Below are positions 35,129 to 45,080 of a stretch of DNA of 64,000 nt, piece by piece. This stretch comes from Ceratotherium simum simum (taxonomy: Eukaryota > Chordata > Mammalia > Perissodactyla > Rhinocerotidae). Each line of letters starts with the position of its first letter. Position 1 is the stretch's first letter. Both the position numbers and the translations under genes were made by a program. The notes under the pieces are model-generated. The model was not told the DNA's origin, searched no databases, and was given only the letters and a program-made list of their open reading frames with translations. Location of the stretch: the NCBI RefSeq assembly GCF_000283155.1, contig NW_004454239.1, forward strand, positions 4,670,691 to 4,734,690, given 5' to 3'.

Positions 35129-35789
35129 TGTATTGTTTTTATTATTATTAACCTTTGCCAACCTGATAAGGGAAAAGTAACATCCGCCTTTATTTGCACT
35201 TCTTGGATCACTGGCGAGGTTAAACTTCTCTCGCATGTGTTTCTCTGGCATTTTTGTTTTGTGGCTTTTCTGTCCTTGGCCCCATTTGCTCTTGGGACAC
35301 TTGTGGCTTACTCACTGATCGACGGAGCACTTTATAATAGGCTCTTCCTGTCACTGTTCTGTTTGTCAAAATATTTTTCCCAATTTAATACACAAAAATT
35401 TTAAATATAGTCAGGTTGATCCTTTCCTGTATAGTGTATGCCTTTTGCACAATTACGTAGGCTTTTTCTGCTACCTCAGTACAAGTCACCTGTGTGCAGA
35501 TGTTTTCTTCTATCGTTATGATTTTCTTTTAAAAAATATTTTCTGTGTAATTCTGAAATATTTCAACACTGGTATGTATAGTAAAATGTATCCATCTATC
35601 CATGTGGTTTTATTTTTTGTATGTAACTCTTTCATCTATCTAAAATGCGTTTAAGAGTAATGAGTAAGCAAGAGTTCTGGCTTTTTTGCCCCCATGAAAT
35701 GGCTAGTCAACCCACTGTCTTTGGAATAATGTCTTTGCCCCACTGACTTAAAATTCCACCTTTACCGTATTCCAAATTCCCGTGTGTGT

Positions 35790-36130
35790 TATCAGCATAG
35801 GATAGCCTTTGCTGCAGTAACAGCCAAAACCCAAATCTCAGTGTTCATTCAGCATAGTGGAAGTTTATTTTTCGCTCATGTTGCAGTCTGGAGCAGGCCC
35901 CATAGCTCTCCTCCAACAGTGTCAGGGCTGCTTCCATTGCCTGCCTCTGTCCCCTTTGAGAGAGGAGGGAAAGCACAGAGGACTCACGTCCACCCTTAAA
36001 AGCCTTGCCTGGAAGCTGCGCACGTCACTTCCGCTCTTGCTCCCATTGGTGAGTCAGTCACGTGGTTCCAGGAGAAACATGCCCAGAAAGGAAGTGGAGT
36101 GGTGAGCACGCAGCCAGGTCTGCACCCAGG
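35790..36130. repeat. Probable ancient interspersed repeat, family unassigned
   Basis: The pattern 'gccaaaacccaaatctcagt', 'agtggaagtttatttttcgc' and 'cacgtcacttccgctcttgc' is reminiscent of a widely dispersed mammalian repeat seen in many introns, but I cannot name the family with confidence. Confidence 0.35.
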
Positions 36131-36157
36131 GCTCCTCCTAGAAGGATGGAGTTAAGG

Positions 36158-36212
36158 CTGTGTGCATGTGTGCGTGCATGTGTGTGTATATGCATGCATG
36201 TGTGCGTGTTCT
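36158..36212. repeat. TG/TGCA microsatellite
   Basis: Alternating tgtgcatgtgtgcgtgcatg and a following gtgtgtatatgcatgcatgt run, mostly pyrimidine-purine alternating. Confidence 0.85.
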
Positions 36213-36254
36213 GTTGTGATCATTAGACCTGTTCAGGCTGACCATCCTGCCATT

Positions 36255-36960
36255 GTTACCCTTTCCTCAGATGTTACTGAGGACCTACTGTGTGCTCATC
36301 ACTGTGCCCAGCCTTGGTACAGGGTCACTTGGGCCTGCCTCCAGGAGTTCCCTTGGAAAGTGGTGGGGACAAAGGGCAGGTGCTGTGGCACAGCCATGTG
36401 CAGGAGTAAAAGCCATGGGGGCGGGGGGGTGTGAGAGAGAGGAGGAGGGTGCTCACCTGTGAAGGGCTCTTGATGGTGAGAGGAGGGAGAGGCCGCTCAG
36501 AACCCCCTCCAGCCACCACCTCCTGGGTGGGCAGGTAGGCTGTGAGGGGACCTGGTTAAAGGCTAGCAGGGCAGCCAGGGGGACTGGGGGGAGCAATGAG
36601 GAGGGGCTGCAGTAACCCTGGAGAGAGGGGGCCTGACGGGGTGCTGGCAGTGGGTGGGCTTGGGGTGGTGTTGGGGATGGAGCCTGGAAGGGAGAGCTCA
36701 GGCACTGGGCAGTATGTGGACGCCCAGGCTCCCTGCGGTGGCCAGCGTGGCAGATGGGAAGCACACCTTCATAGTGCCCCCTCTTCTGCATCCTCCAAGC
36801 TCTCATCACGTTTTGTGAGCCTTCTGAATTTGGGCGGGTGATTCGGTTGCTTGTGCAGGTCGCTCTGGTGAGATGCTCGGCAGTGCGTGCAGGGAGGAGA
36901 GTGGAGAGGTCAAGGGCCTTCTCTGCCTCGGGGCTGGACAGGAGAAGGGGAGACCCTGAC
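36255..36960 (-). repeat. LINE-2 fragment, antisense, diverged
   Basis: 'ggacctactgtgtgctcatc' (36281-36300) starts the L2 3' UTR in complement. 'ctgcagtaaccctggagag' (36607-36625) lies where the L2 antisense 'gcaatagtccaggcgagag' motif is expected. Identity is low. Confidence 0.45.
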
Positions 36961-37207
36961 CCTCCTCACCTAACCGGCACTTCCACCTTGGAGCATGACT
37001 CTCACAGGCTAGGAGCCAGGAGCGTGCTTCCCGACCTGGCAGTGCACCGTAGTCAGATCGCCGTCTGCCAGGACGAGGGCAGGGTTCCTACAGGTCCCTT
37101 TGCTGCTCTGCAGCTCTCTGCAGTGGGGTTTCACATCTGGAGGAGTTCCTGCTAGCTGTCTGCTGGCTTAGGTTAGCAGTGTTAGTACCATAAAGGAAGA
37201 ATATGTA

Positions 37208-37510
37208 GGGCCAGCCCGGTGGCTTAGCGGTTAAGTGCGTGCGCTCCACTGCTGGCGGCCTGGGTTCGGATCCCGGGCGCGCACCGATGCACCGCCTCTC
37301 TGGCCATGCTGATGCCGCGTCCCACATACAGCAACTAGAAGGATGTGCAGCTATGACATACAACTATCTACTGGGGCTTTGGGGGAAAAAAAACGAAGGA
37401 GGATTGGCAATAGACGTTAGCTCAGAGCCGGTCTTCCTCAGCAAAAAGAGGAGGATTAGCATGGATGTTAGCTCAGGGCTGATCTTCCTCACAAAAAAAA
37501 AAAAAAAAGA
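37208..37510 (+). mobile_element. ERE2/3-type SINE, sense
   Basis: tRNA-like head (ggccagcccggtggcttag, 37209-37227) with a B-box-like ggttcggatcc at 37263-37273, then a middle block absent from the other two copies (acagcaactagaaggatgtg, 37327-37346; ctactggggctttggggg), then the shared 'ttagctcagggctgatcttc' and an A tail. Flanked by an 11-bp duplication, aagaatatgta, at 37197-37207 and 37511-37521. The extra block marks the longer ERE subfamily. Confidence 0.93.
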
Positions 37511-37521
37511 AAGAATATGTA

Positions 37522-37800
37522 ACTTTGCATCAATAGGCAAAGAATAATTAAAATATAATTAAAAGCATGAATTCTTCTAATTATTGGCTTAATATAATGT
37601 GTATTTAAAAACAAGACATCTGTTAAGGCTTTCTTTTGGATCTATCCAGAAGCCAAGAGAGGGTAGCATTTTAATTAAAAATGGATTATTTCAAAAACCA
37701 CTTAATCACCCAGTCATCATAGGAGTTAGACTTTGTTAATTAGCCATTGATAAATAGGTTTAAGTTACCAAAAATTTTAATTCATGGGTGTTGGAGGATT
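37522..37800. promoter_or_regulatory. AT-rich, TAAT-dense island, candidate enhancer
   Basis: Directly after the ERE: aataattaaaatataatta, cttctaattattggcttaat, attttaattaaaaatgg and gttaattagccattgataa. It is repeat-free in appearance and has the highest density of TAAT/ATTA cores in the window. Regulatory role inferred. Confidence 0.36.
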
Positions 37801-39894
37801 ATTTTTAGGAACCTGCCCTGCATCTCTGGGCTGTTGGTAGGAGAATGGTTCAGGGCCCATGAGTTAGTTCTTCAATCGCCTCTCCCATCCTCTGTGGACC
37901 CAGAGTGGACATCCGGCAGCAGGCTGGGGGCAGAAGGGGAGCACCTGCAGCTGTCCCACCTCTCGGGTGCTGAGGCCGTGGAAGGTGGCATCGCTCCCTG
38001 AGTGTGTCCTCACCGTGCTGAACTTCGGCTGAGGCCCACTGCTGAGTGCGCGCGGGAGCGCAGATGCTACCTCCACGTGTTGCAGGCCAAGCCCCTGCCC
38101 TGTGGCTCCCCCACCCCAGCCCCATACTTGGAGAGTGTCCCCGCCAGCAGCGCCTCCTTTTTTCAGGGCTGATCTTTCTATAGGGGCAGCGTGAGTGCAA
38201 CCCCCGTTTATCATCTTAAGTGGATAAAGACTTTCAGAGTGATAAATAGCACTCCTGTGGTTCCTTCAGCCGAGTGTGACTAAAAACGTTTAGAGTAGTG
38301 AGCGGCGATGGGAAGGCTCATTAGAAGAGGGGTCTTCGGCAGCTCGCACTAAACAGCCGATATGCTGCACGCCGGGTGGAAAGGGCCGTTTCCACCAAGG
38401 GCCTGCCCGCCTTGGCCCTGCTGGACCGTGGCTGGGCCTCCGTCCACAGCCGGTTTGGCTTCGATCTGGGCTTTGTGGCTCCTGGGCACTTGGGAGAACC
38501 TTCTCAAAGAGGAGGCATCGTCGTGTCATGGGTACCTGGGGTAGTGCTCACCTGGTGGCCGGGAATCCTGGCTACAGTGACACGGCTTCCCTGGGTCCCT
38601 CCAGCCTAGAGATGGCCCCAGCCTCCTGCTGCACACCGACCGCCCGGGTGACCAGTTCCCTGTATCTAGTCCTGTGCCTAGAATAGCTAGAGGGGATTGT
38701 GTGTGCGCTGGGCCTGGCCGGGGCAGTGCCTGCTGCTTCTCCCGTCTCCCCTTGAGAGCCTTGAGTGGAGGACCATTTAGGGCGACTGTGGACACGAGAC
38801 CCAGGAGATGAAGCAGAGTCATCTGGGGCCCCGCTTCATGCAGTCCACCGATCAAGAAAAGGAGGGCCATAGGGCCGATGGGGAGAAAGGCCACTGTAGA
38901 AAGGCATTGATCTAAAATGGTGCTTTGCAGAGAAAGTTATATCCGAAACAACACATTTGTGAAATACTTTAAGATTGTAAGGCTGAGAAAAGAATCTGAT
39001 GTTTGGAAATAAAGTAGCGCTGGGCTCTGTAGAAACAAAACAAAATACCCTGGAGGGATTCAGAAGGCAAAGCCCTTTTGTTCTCTAGAAGAGTTGCGTG
39101 GGGTGTCTGGGGGTCCTGTCCTGACTGCTGCAGGTGGGACCCGGGGCCCTTGTCTCCTGCAGGGTTGTTATGAGGAAGCACCCTGTTTGGTGGTGGACTC
39201 TGGGTTGTGTTTCTTCCACTGGGGGTGGGAGAGGAGTCTGTGGAGTGGGGAGAGTCGTGGCTGGTAGTGCCTCCAAGGACACCCCGGGTGGGGTGGGGGC
39301 CACCGGGCACCCACGGTGCTGTACGACGGTGGTCCTGCGTGGGCACCCGAGAGAGACGGTCATTGCCTTGAGCAGGCTCTGTCTATGCCCTGACCTCATG
39401 ATGAGCTATTAAATGAAGGAAGCGGAAACATTGCCCAGCAGAGCCCCAGCCAAGGTTCTGGGCGGAAGGAAAGCTCTTACTCGCCTGCACTTGGTAGCAG
39501 AGCCGAGCGTCATGGTAAGAGCTTGGCATCTGCTTGTGTAAGTCCCTCAGTGGCCAAGTTTGCTGGAGGTGGCTTTGTTCCCTAGATGCTAAGGCCAGAG
39601 GGGCCAGTTTGGCCTTTGTCCACAGAGTTGACACCGGCCAGTGTCCGAGGCTGCTGACCTGGGGCCAGGGGCGGGTGGGGGCGCAGATAGGAATCTGGGT
39701 GCTGTTTGAGTCCATCTCACTGGCTGTTTTCCAAAGACTAGCAGCTGCCATCTGGGGACAGGGAGCTTCCAGCCCAGTGTGCTCCCACCCAGACCTCAAA
39801 CAGCCTTTTCCTCAGAGAAGCCTCAGAGCAGAATCTCAGCCTCAGTCGTTCACCTGCCAGGCTCAAGTCTGCCAAAGCCCATCCCACCGGGAGT

Positions 39895-40070
39895 GTTGTT
39901 TGCTTAATAGTTTCTTGACTTTTTTTCTTTCAATTTATTTTAAAAGAAAGCTTTATATTCCTGTCATGAGCGAAACCCAGTATAATTTGCCATAAATGGG
40001 AGGTAACACTTTAAAATAAATGCCTAGTACATAAAACACATTGCTCGGTGTACCCCATAATGTCATCTCC
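39895..40070. promoter_or_regulatory. AT-rich unique island
   Basis: Repeat-free stretch with tttgcttaatagtttc, caatttattttaaaag and agtataatttgccataaat in a GC-rich neighbourhood. Low-confidence candidate regulatory element. Confidence 0.25.
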
Positions 40071-40719
40071 TGGACCGTTACCATGCTTTGGGAAATGCTA
40101 GCTCAAAGAAAAATGTCGTCATCGGCTCCCTGTAGACCAGCTTCCCTCCCCAGCACCTTCCACAAGGGAAGGTAGCTTCTCCACCTGTTCCTGGTCTTGC
40201 AGTTTGAGCCTCCCTGGATGATTCCTAGGGTGGCCTGGTGTATTTTTAAAGGGGGAATTTTCAGTTTGGGGCCAAAAAAGTTGTGACTGCTGACATCGTC
40301 AAGGACTAGTGAGAGTGGTCAGATGTGAGCAGGCGTTGATCCCAGATGAAGGCAGAGCACAGCTGGCAAATTTTGCCTGTGTTTACACAGCTCTTCCGGG
40401 GCCTTCCAAAGCTGGGCCTTCTCACTTGCTCTCGAGAGTGTCAGCCCCACTGGGGCCTGGATTCACAGATCTAGAAGTTTCCCCCTGAGCCATATGCTGC
40501 AGGCTCCAGGTTTTATCGTCCTGTGTGTTGTCACCACCCGGGCACCAGTCATGTCTTGCCCTCGTCTCCAGCTCCTGCCCCAGGTGTCTTGTGCTTCTTT
40601 TGGGCATACAGCAAAGAAGGTGCTAGAGGGGTCACAACAGGCCAGCTGCTTGCTCCATAGCTGAAGGTCAAAACCACTAGCTAGTGTCCTTCATATATAA
40701 ACCCCTTATGGATCAATAA

Positions 40720-41120
40720 GAAAATGGTGAACATCCATTCTCTAAAAAAGAGACAGTCTATTCAGAAAGGAAGAAATGTAAGAAAATAAGCTTATAAGCA
40801 TGTTCAAACTTGCCAGTTAATCAATGAAACAATGAAATACTTTTTTGATTTGCTACCAGGTTCACAGTCTAGTGGGCAAACAGGCCCCGTGGTGTCCTGC
40901 TTAGGACCCTGAAAATCCTTCTGAGCTTTCTGGGGTCCGTTGGACGGAACATGCCCTGAGACTCAAAAATGTGCATTATGTCAGTAATCCTAGGAATTTA
41001 GCCCAAAGACAGGAAAAAGGCATATGGCCTTGGGTGTCCATCGTAACACGGAGGTGGAAGCAACCTAGATATCAAACAGCGGGAAACTGGTTAAGTAAAT
41101 TATAGGCCGTGGTGCTGCCC
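40720..41120 (+). repeat. L1M 3' region, sense, decayed
   Basis: 'taggaatttagcccaaagac' (40991-41010) and 'gaggtggaagcaacctagat' (41051-41070), then 'ggaaactggttaagtaaat', follow the usual sense order of the L1 3' region. Confidence 0.5.
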
Positions 41121-41127
41121 ACGCCAC

Positions 41128-41790
41128 CATGTACTTATTCAGTCACTCAACAGAAATGCACTGAAAACCTCTTGTGTGCCAGGCACTACTCTAGGCTCTG
41201 GAGATCCTACATTGAGCAAAGGAGATAAAACCCCAGCCTGATGGGAAACGAGAGAGGGTGGATGGGTGGATGGAGGGACGGATGGATAGATGGATGGATG
41301 GATAATATGTCGATGGTGGTGAGGGCTAAAGAGGAGGGAGTACTCTGTACCCAGGGGGCTCAGGACAGACATCCCTGAGAAGGAGACATTGGAGGAGAGA
41401 CCTGAAGGAGAAAGAGCAAGCTGTGGGCCTCTGGGACAGACACTCCAGGCAGAGAGAACGGGGCTCGTCTGGTGGCCCTGAGAGGGGAGCTTGCCTGGCG
41501 GTCCCCAGCGTAGGAAGGAGACAGACTGAGAAGATGAGCGGAGATGGGGGATGAGAGGGAGGCAGGCTGCTCACGGGAAGCCAGGGTTGGTTTGAGCAGA
41601 GGAGTCCTGTGATCTTACTTAAGTTTAAAAGGACCTGTCTGTGGAGCACACGCTGTGGGGGACAAGGGCTGAAGCAGGGGGCCAGCTAGACCACTGTCAC
41701 CATCGACCAGGCAAGAGAAGATGTTGCTCCCAGGGCCGAGCAGTGTTAGTGGGGAGAGGTTGTCAGATCCTGGACATAGTGACAGCACTA
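41128..41790 (-). repeat. LINE-2 fragment, antisense
   Basis: Complement of L2: 'cttgtgtgccaggcactact' (41172-41191), 'actccaggcagagagaacgg' (41442-41461), 'ggtttgagcagaggagtcct' (41589-41608) and 'ggacaagggctgaagcaggg' (41660-41679). A GGAT microsatellite interrupts it at 41257-41305. Confidence 0.68.
41257..41305. repeat. (GGAT)n microsatellite
   Basis: About twelve imperfect GGAT/GGGT/GATA tetranucleotide units, for example gatggatggatggat. Confidence 0.92.
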
Positions 41791-41887
41791 AAAATAAAAA
41801 TAGTATAGACATGTATCTGTTGACAGGGAGAAACGTTCTTGCTTTAGCAAGACCCTTCTCTGGGACCTCCCGGCCCTCGTCCAGGAC

Positions 41888-41945
41888 TGGGTGGGGCCGT
41901 TTGTCCTCGTGAACCCTTTTCAGCGCAATTGGGCCCTGTGCACAG
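41888..41945 (+). repeat. Copy A of an unassigned local direct repeat
   Basis: This 58-bp piece resembles 43099-43158 in the same orientation. Shared blocks are tggggcc-tttgtcct, ttttcagc and tgggcccgtgcacag-type ends. I cannot assign a repeat family. Confidence 0.6.
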
Positions 41946-42009
41946 GTATGAAGTGGAAGAAATTATAAGTCAATGAATACATTGATGCGAGTACCTGGAA
42001 AGACTGGCC

Positions 42010-42470
42010 TTATCGGCTAAAGCTGAACCTGCACAAAATCCTGTGATACAGCGTCTCCACTCCTGCTGTACGCTCGACAGAGATGCGTGCACACGTGCCC
42101 CAAAAGACCGTCCAAGAACGTCCACGGCGGCGCTGTTCCTGACGCTACAATCTGGAAACAACCGGGCTGTTCACCAAGAGAAGAATGGACAGTCCTCGCA
42201 GTCCACTCCCCCAGTGGAGCGTGGTGGGGCTTCACCAGCGTGATGCGGGGCAGTGGAGGGGGCCAGATTCAAGGAGCTCACATTGTTTGATTCCACTTAC
42301 ATAAAGTCCGAAAGTAGGCAAAACTAACCTGGGGTGTGGGAGTCAGGCTGCCCGCAGGAGGGAGACTGTGTGCTGGGTGCTCAGGGGCGCTTGAGGAGTC
42401 CTTAGGATTTCCATCCTTTTCTGTGTGTATGTCAGACTTCAGTCAAAAGATGACTTAAAAAAGAAAGCTT
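42010..42470 (+). repeat. L1M 3' end, sense
   Basis: Collinear with L1 3' sequence: 'aatcctgtgatacagcgtct', 'ctacaatctggaaacaaccg' (42146-42165), 'tttgattccacttacataaa' (42286-42305), 'gtaggcaaaactaacctggg' and the final 'gtcagacttcagtcaaaag'. No coding capacity. Confidence 0.7.
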
Positions 42471-42479
42471 ACAGTTAAT

Positions 42480-42672
42480 TATTATTTTTAAGAATCTGTG
42501 TTTATGCATAAAAAATGCCTGGAAGAATGTTCAACAAAATATTTGATAGAGGTTGTCTCTGGGGGATAAGATTATGCGTGATTTTTTTTTCTTTGTGTAG
42601 AGAATTCCTAAAATCTCTTTCATTTGTGTGTATATCTTACATGTATATTACTTAAGTTTATTAGCAGTCTGA
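42480..42672 (+). repeat. Second L1/HAL1-type 3' fragment, sense
   Basis: 'aaaaatgcctggaagaatgt' (42509-42528), 'ggttgtctctgggggataag' (42551-42570) and the following 'attatgcgtgatttttttt' match another L1-related 3'-end family. Confidence 0.5.
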
Positions 42673-42679
42673 TGCGGCC

Positions 42680-42900
42680 AGGGCTTTGACAGCTAAAGAA
42701 ATATGGTGCTTTATCAGTATCTATACCAAGGAACTCAGAAACTCAGCCTAATCAAGCGTGTCAGGAATAAAGGGGAATATTTGTTAATTGCATGTTATGT
42801 TATGTCCTTGGTTATGCTTAATACAAGATAGGCAATTTAGAATTCCCAATTATCCAATTAAAATGCTAATTACCTCGTACCTTGATAAGGCCTCTCTTGG
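42680..42900. promoter_or_regulatory. AT-rich, TAAT-dense island, candidate enhancer
   Basis: Cores include ttgttaattgcatgttatg (42781-42799), aattcccaattatccaatta and aatgctaattacc, with a tgataagg GATA-like site at 42883. No repeat is recognised. Function is inferred. Confidence 0.33.
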
Positions 42901-43098
42901 GGAGCGCGTGAGTGGCTTCGCTGGTGCTCCTCGCCGTCCTGCGTGACCACTGCCGGCTCTGCCGCCACCCTTGCCTTGGGTTGGTAGAGTCTCCTTCCGC
43001 GGCCTCCGCATCCCCGGGGGCCTCTCCCAGAGCACCAGCTCCTGCTCTCCACCAGCCCGCCCAGGGCTGTCCCAGGACAGCTGGCTCTGACCTGGGGT

Positions 43099-43158
43099 TG
43101 GATGGGGCCATTTGTCCTGGCAGACTGGTTTTCAGCTCGTTTTGGGCCCCGTGCACAG
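43099..43158 (+). repeat. Copy B of an unassigned local direct repeat
   Basis: Same-orientation partner of 41888-41945, about 1.2 kb away. The most similar parts are the first 22 and the last 20 bases. Confidence 0.6.
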
Positions 43159-43369
43159 AAGCGAGGCCGCAGCCCTGGAAGCGGGGTGCAGCATCATCCA
43201 CCAGCAGTATTGACGGAGCGCAAAGCCTTGCCCTGCTGGGACAGGTGCTGTTCCAGTCTCCCCACCACTGACAGATCAGAGGCTTTGGAGGCGTCGGGGT
43301 CGGAAAGCCTGCGTGGACTCCAGGCTCCAGCACGGATTCCCCGGGGTCCCTGACCACAGCACAGTACTG

Positions 43370-43440
43370 CTCTGAGCTGTAGTTTGCTCACCTGCCCAGT
43401 AGGAGAACTCTTCACCCCTGCCAAGGATTCATGTAAAGAC
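43370..43440 (+). repeat. MIR-like fragment, sense
   Basis: 'ctgagctgtagtttgctcac' (43372-43391) followed by 'ccaaggattcatgtaaagac' fits the second half of MIR. The left arm of the 43.4-kb hairpin lies within it. Confidence 0.45.
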
Positions 43441-43488
43441 TGAAGCTGCGGTAGTGTTTACATCAATCCTTGGCAGGGGTGAAGAGTT
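43406..43488 (+). repeat. Long near-perfect inverted repeat (hairpin), 32-bp arms, 19-nt loop
   Basis: Arm 1 is 43406-43437 (starts aactcttcacccctgccaag). Arm 2 is 43457-43488 (ends ggcaggggtgaagagtt). The arms are complementary at 31 of 32 positions; the single mismatch pairs 43430 with 43464. With G-U pairs in RNA the stem extends outward to about 43401-43493, and a few more pairs can form inside the loop. The transcribed PEPD strand would give a hairpin of the size and shape of a microRNA precursor. Arm 1 seems to derive from a MIR and arm 2 from a reverse-complement copy of it, as happens in template-switch mutation. No known microRNA is recognised. Confidence 0.93.
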
Positions 43489-44334
43489 TTTCTTGTTAGC
43501 CGGGCCTGTGGGAGGTCCTGGGTGGGAAGGCCTGGTTGTCCCCACTCTGGACCAGACAGGATGGGGGCAGCGAGAGGGGGCGTGAGGAGACTCGGGGAGC
43601 ACCAGGCAGAAGGAAGCGCTGATGGTGGAGACAGGCATTGTGGATGGCCTGTGTGTCCCTGGTGGTGCCGTGTTGGTGCAGGCTGTGCCGTGAAGCTGTG
43701 CTGTAAGCACTGGTTTTATTAATAATGCATTTTGGGGTTTAGTCCAAGGCTTTAAATCAGTCCCTTCTCGGGGACTGTGTGAATGCTACTTGCTCGTTTA
43801 AAACATGCTTGGAGCCTCAGTGGCTCCCTAGCTTTCTCTGTGTCTTTCCTCACCGGGAGGCCTGGGGAAGGAGAGGGACAGGGCAGCCCCCCGGTTCACC
43901 ACTGAGACCTGCTGCCCACCCCTCAGAAGGCCCACAGAGAACTCGGTTACAGGAGCTGGGGCTCTCCTAGGAATTTGCGCAGAGCCCTGGGCAGGTGATG
44001 GAACCACCCGTGTGCAGCAGGGCTTGTGAGGGTAGGGTGGGGGCTCTCTTGCCAGGTGCGTCCTGGTGACCCCTGGTGACCCTGGAGAAACAGGTGGAGC
44101 AGCGTCCAGCCCTCTCCTGGGAGTTCAGAGTCACTGGGTGTGCGCTTCGGCTTGCACGTGAAAGACGCCCTCCTCCTGCCCGCTCCGCTGGGCTGGTGGA
44201 AACCCCTCCTCCGGGTGTGGCCCTGAGTCTCTAGCTGCTGCCTCCATTGGGAAAGTGGGAAACCCTTCGCCCGGCCCCGAGGTGACTCACAAGGCTCCTC
44301 TCTGTAGGACCGCGTTTTTCTTACTATCAAGAAT

Positions 44335-44465
44335 TTTCCTTTAGTAGGTAGGGAGAGCTTCAAAAGGCATCTCACATTGATTACATAATTATGGTCATTT
44401 TTACGCAGAAAATAAAGTAGTAATTAATTAAGTAGAATGCATGTGAATTAAAAGTAACCTGGTGC
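44335..44465. promoter_or_regulatory. AT-rich unique island
   Basis: 'attgattacataattatggt' (44375-44394) and 'agtagtaattaattaagtag' give dense TAAT cores over 130 bp; no repeat is recognised. Candidate element only. Confidence 0.3.
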
Positions 44466-44877
44466 TGCGACAGCTGCACAGAACACAGTCATTTGGCCCC
44501 AAACATCGCGAGACACTTTGCACTCCCTCTTCTTACACGCTGCTGAGGCCCTGGGACTCCCCGAGGAGGCGAGACTCCTGGGTCCGCCTGTGAGTGGGGC
44601 AGAGGCAGGGACCATGGGCCGAGACACCCTGTGTCGAGGGAAGACCCATGTGTGCACGTTTGTTCTGGAGATGCTGCGTATGTGTTGGCGTGCGTGTGGG
44701 GCTAGAGGACACCCATGGAGAACCTGGCCGCGCTGGAAATGCCGTGGATCTGCGTGGGTTCCGTTTGGTTTTAAAGGAGTAGCCAAGAGGCCTTTTGTCC
44801 AAGGCCGGCATCCTTTCCTGAGCCTGCAGAGAGCGGTCCCTGCTGTGTGCACTCCCTTCGAGGCCTCTGAACGACAA

Positions 44878-45080
44878 CAATGGTGGTGGCTAACGTGTCT
44901 AGTACGTCGTGCTCAGTGTGTGCCAAGCACCGTTCCATGCACTTCATATGTGTTAAGTCACTTAAGTGGCACAACAGCCCTGTGGGAGGTACTATTGTCA
45001 TCCCATTTTATGGATGAGAAAACTGACGCAGAGGGAGGCCATAGAGCTGGGAAGTGGCAGAGCTGGGATTTGGCTTAGCC
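44878..45080 (-). repeat. MIR SINE, antisense
   Basis: Nearly full-length complement: 'gtgccaagcaccgttccatg', 'tgtgttaagtcacttaa', 'acaacagccctgtgggaggt' (44972-44991), 'cattttatggatgagaaaac' (45004-45023) and 'gcagagctgggatttgg'. Confidence 0.85.

Larger units (their letters stand above)
34500..35760 (-). repeat. L1M fragment, antisense, split by an ERE
   Basis: Matches in complement: 'ttcctacaaatgggattgcc' (34529-34548), 'cttcttggatcactggcgag' (35200-35219), 'atatttttcccaatttaata' (35371-35390) and 'gtcaggttgatcctttcct' (35410-35428). The ERE at 34886-35128 sits inside. A MIR-like piece (34650-34760) and a CA repeat also interrupt it, so the boundaries between pieces are uncertain. Confidence 0.6.

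Noticed and set aside
37208..37290. tRNA-like A and B box sequence
   Set aside because: It is the head of an ERE SINE, not a functional tRNA gene; the acceptor stem does not close and an A-tailed body follows.
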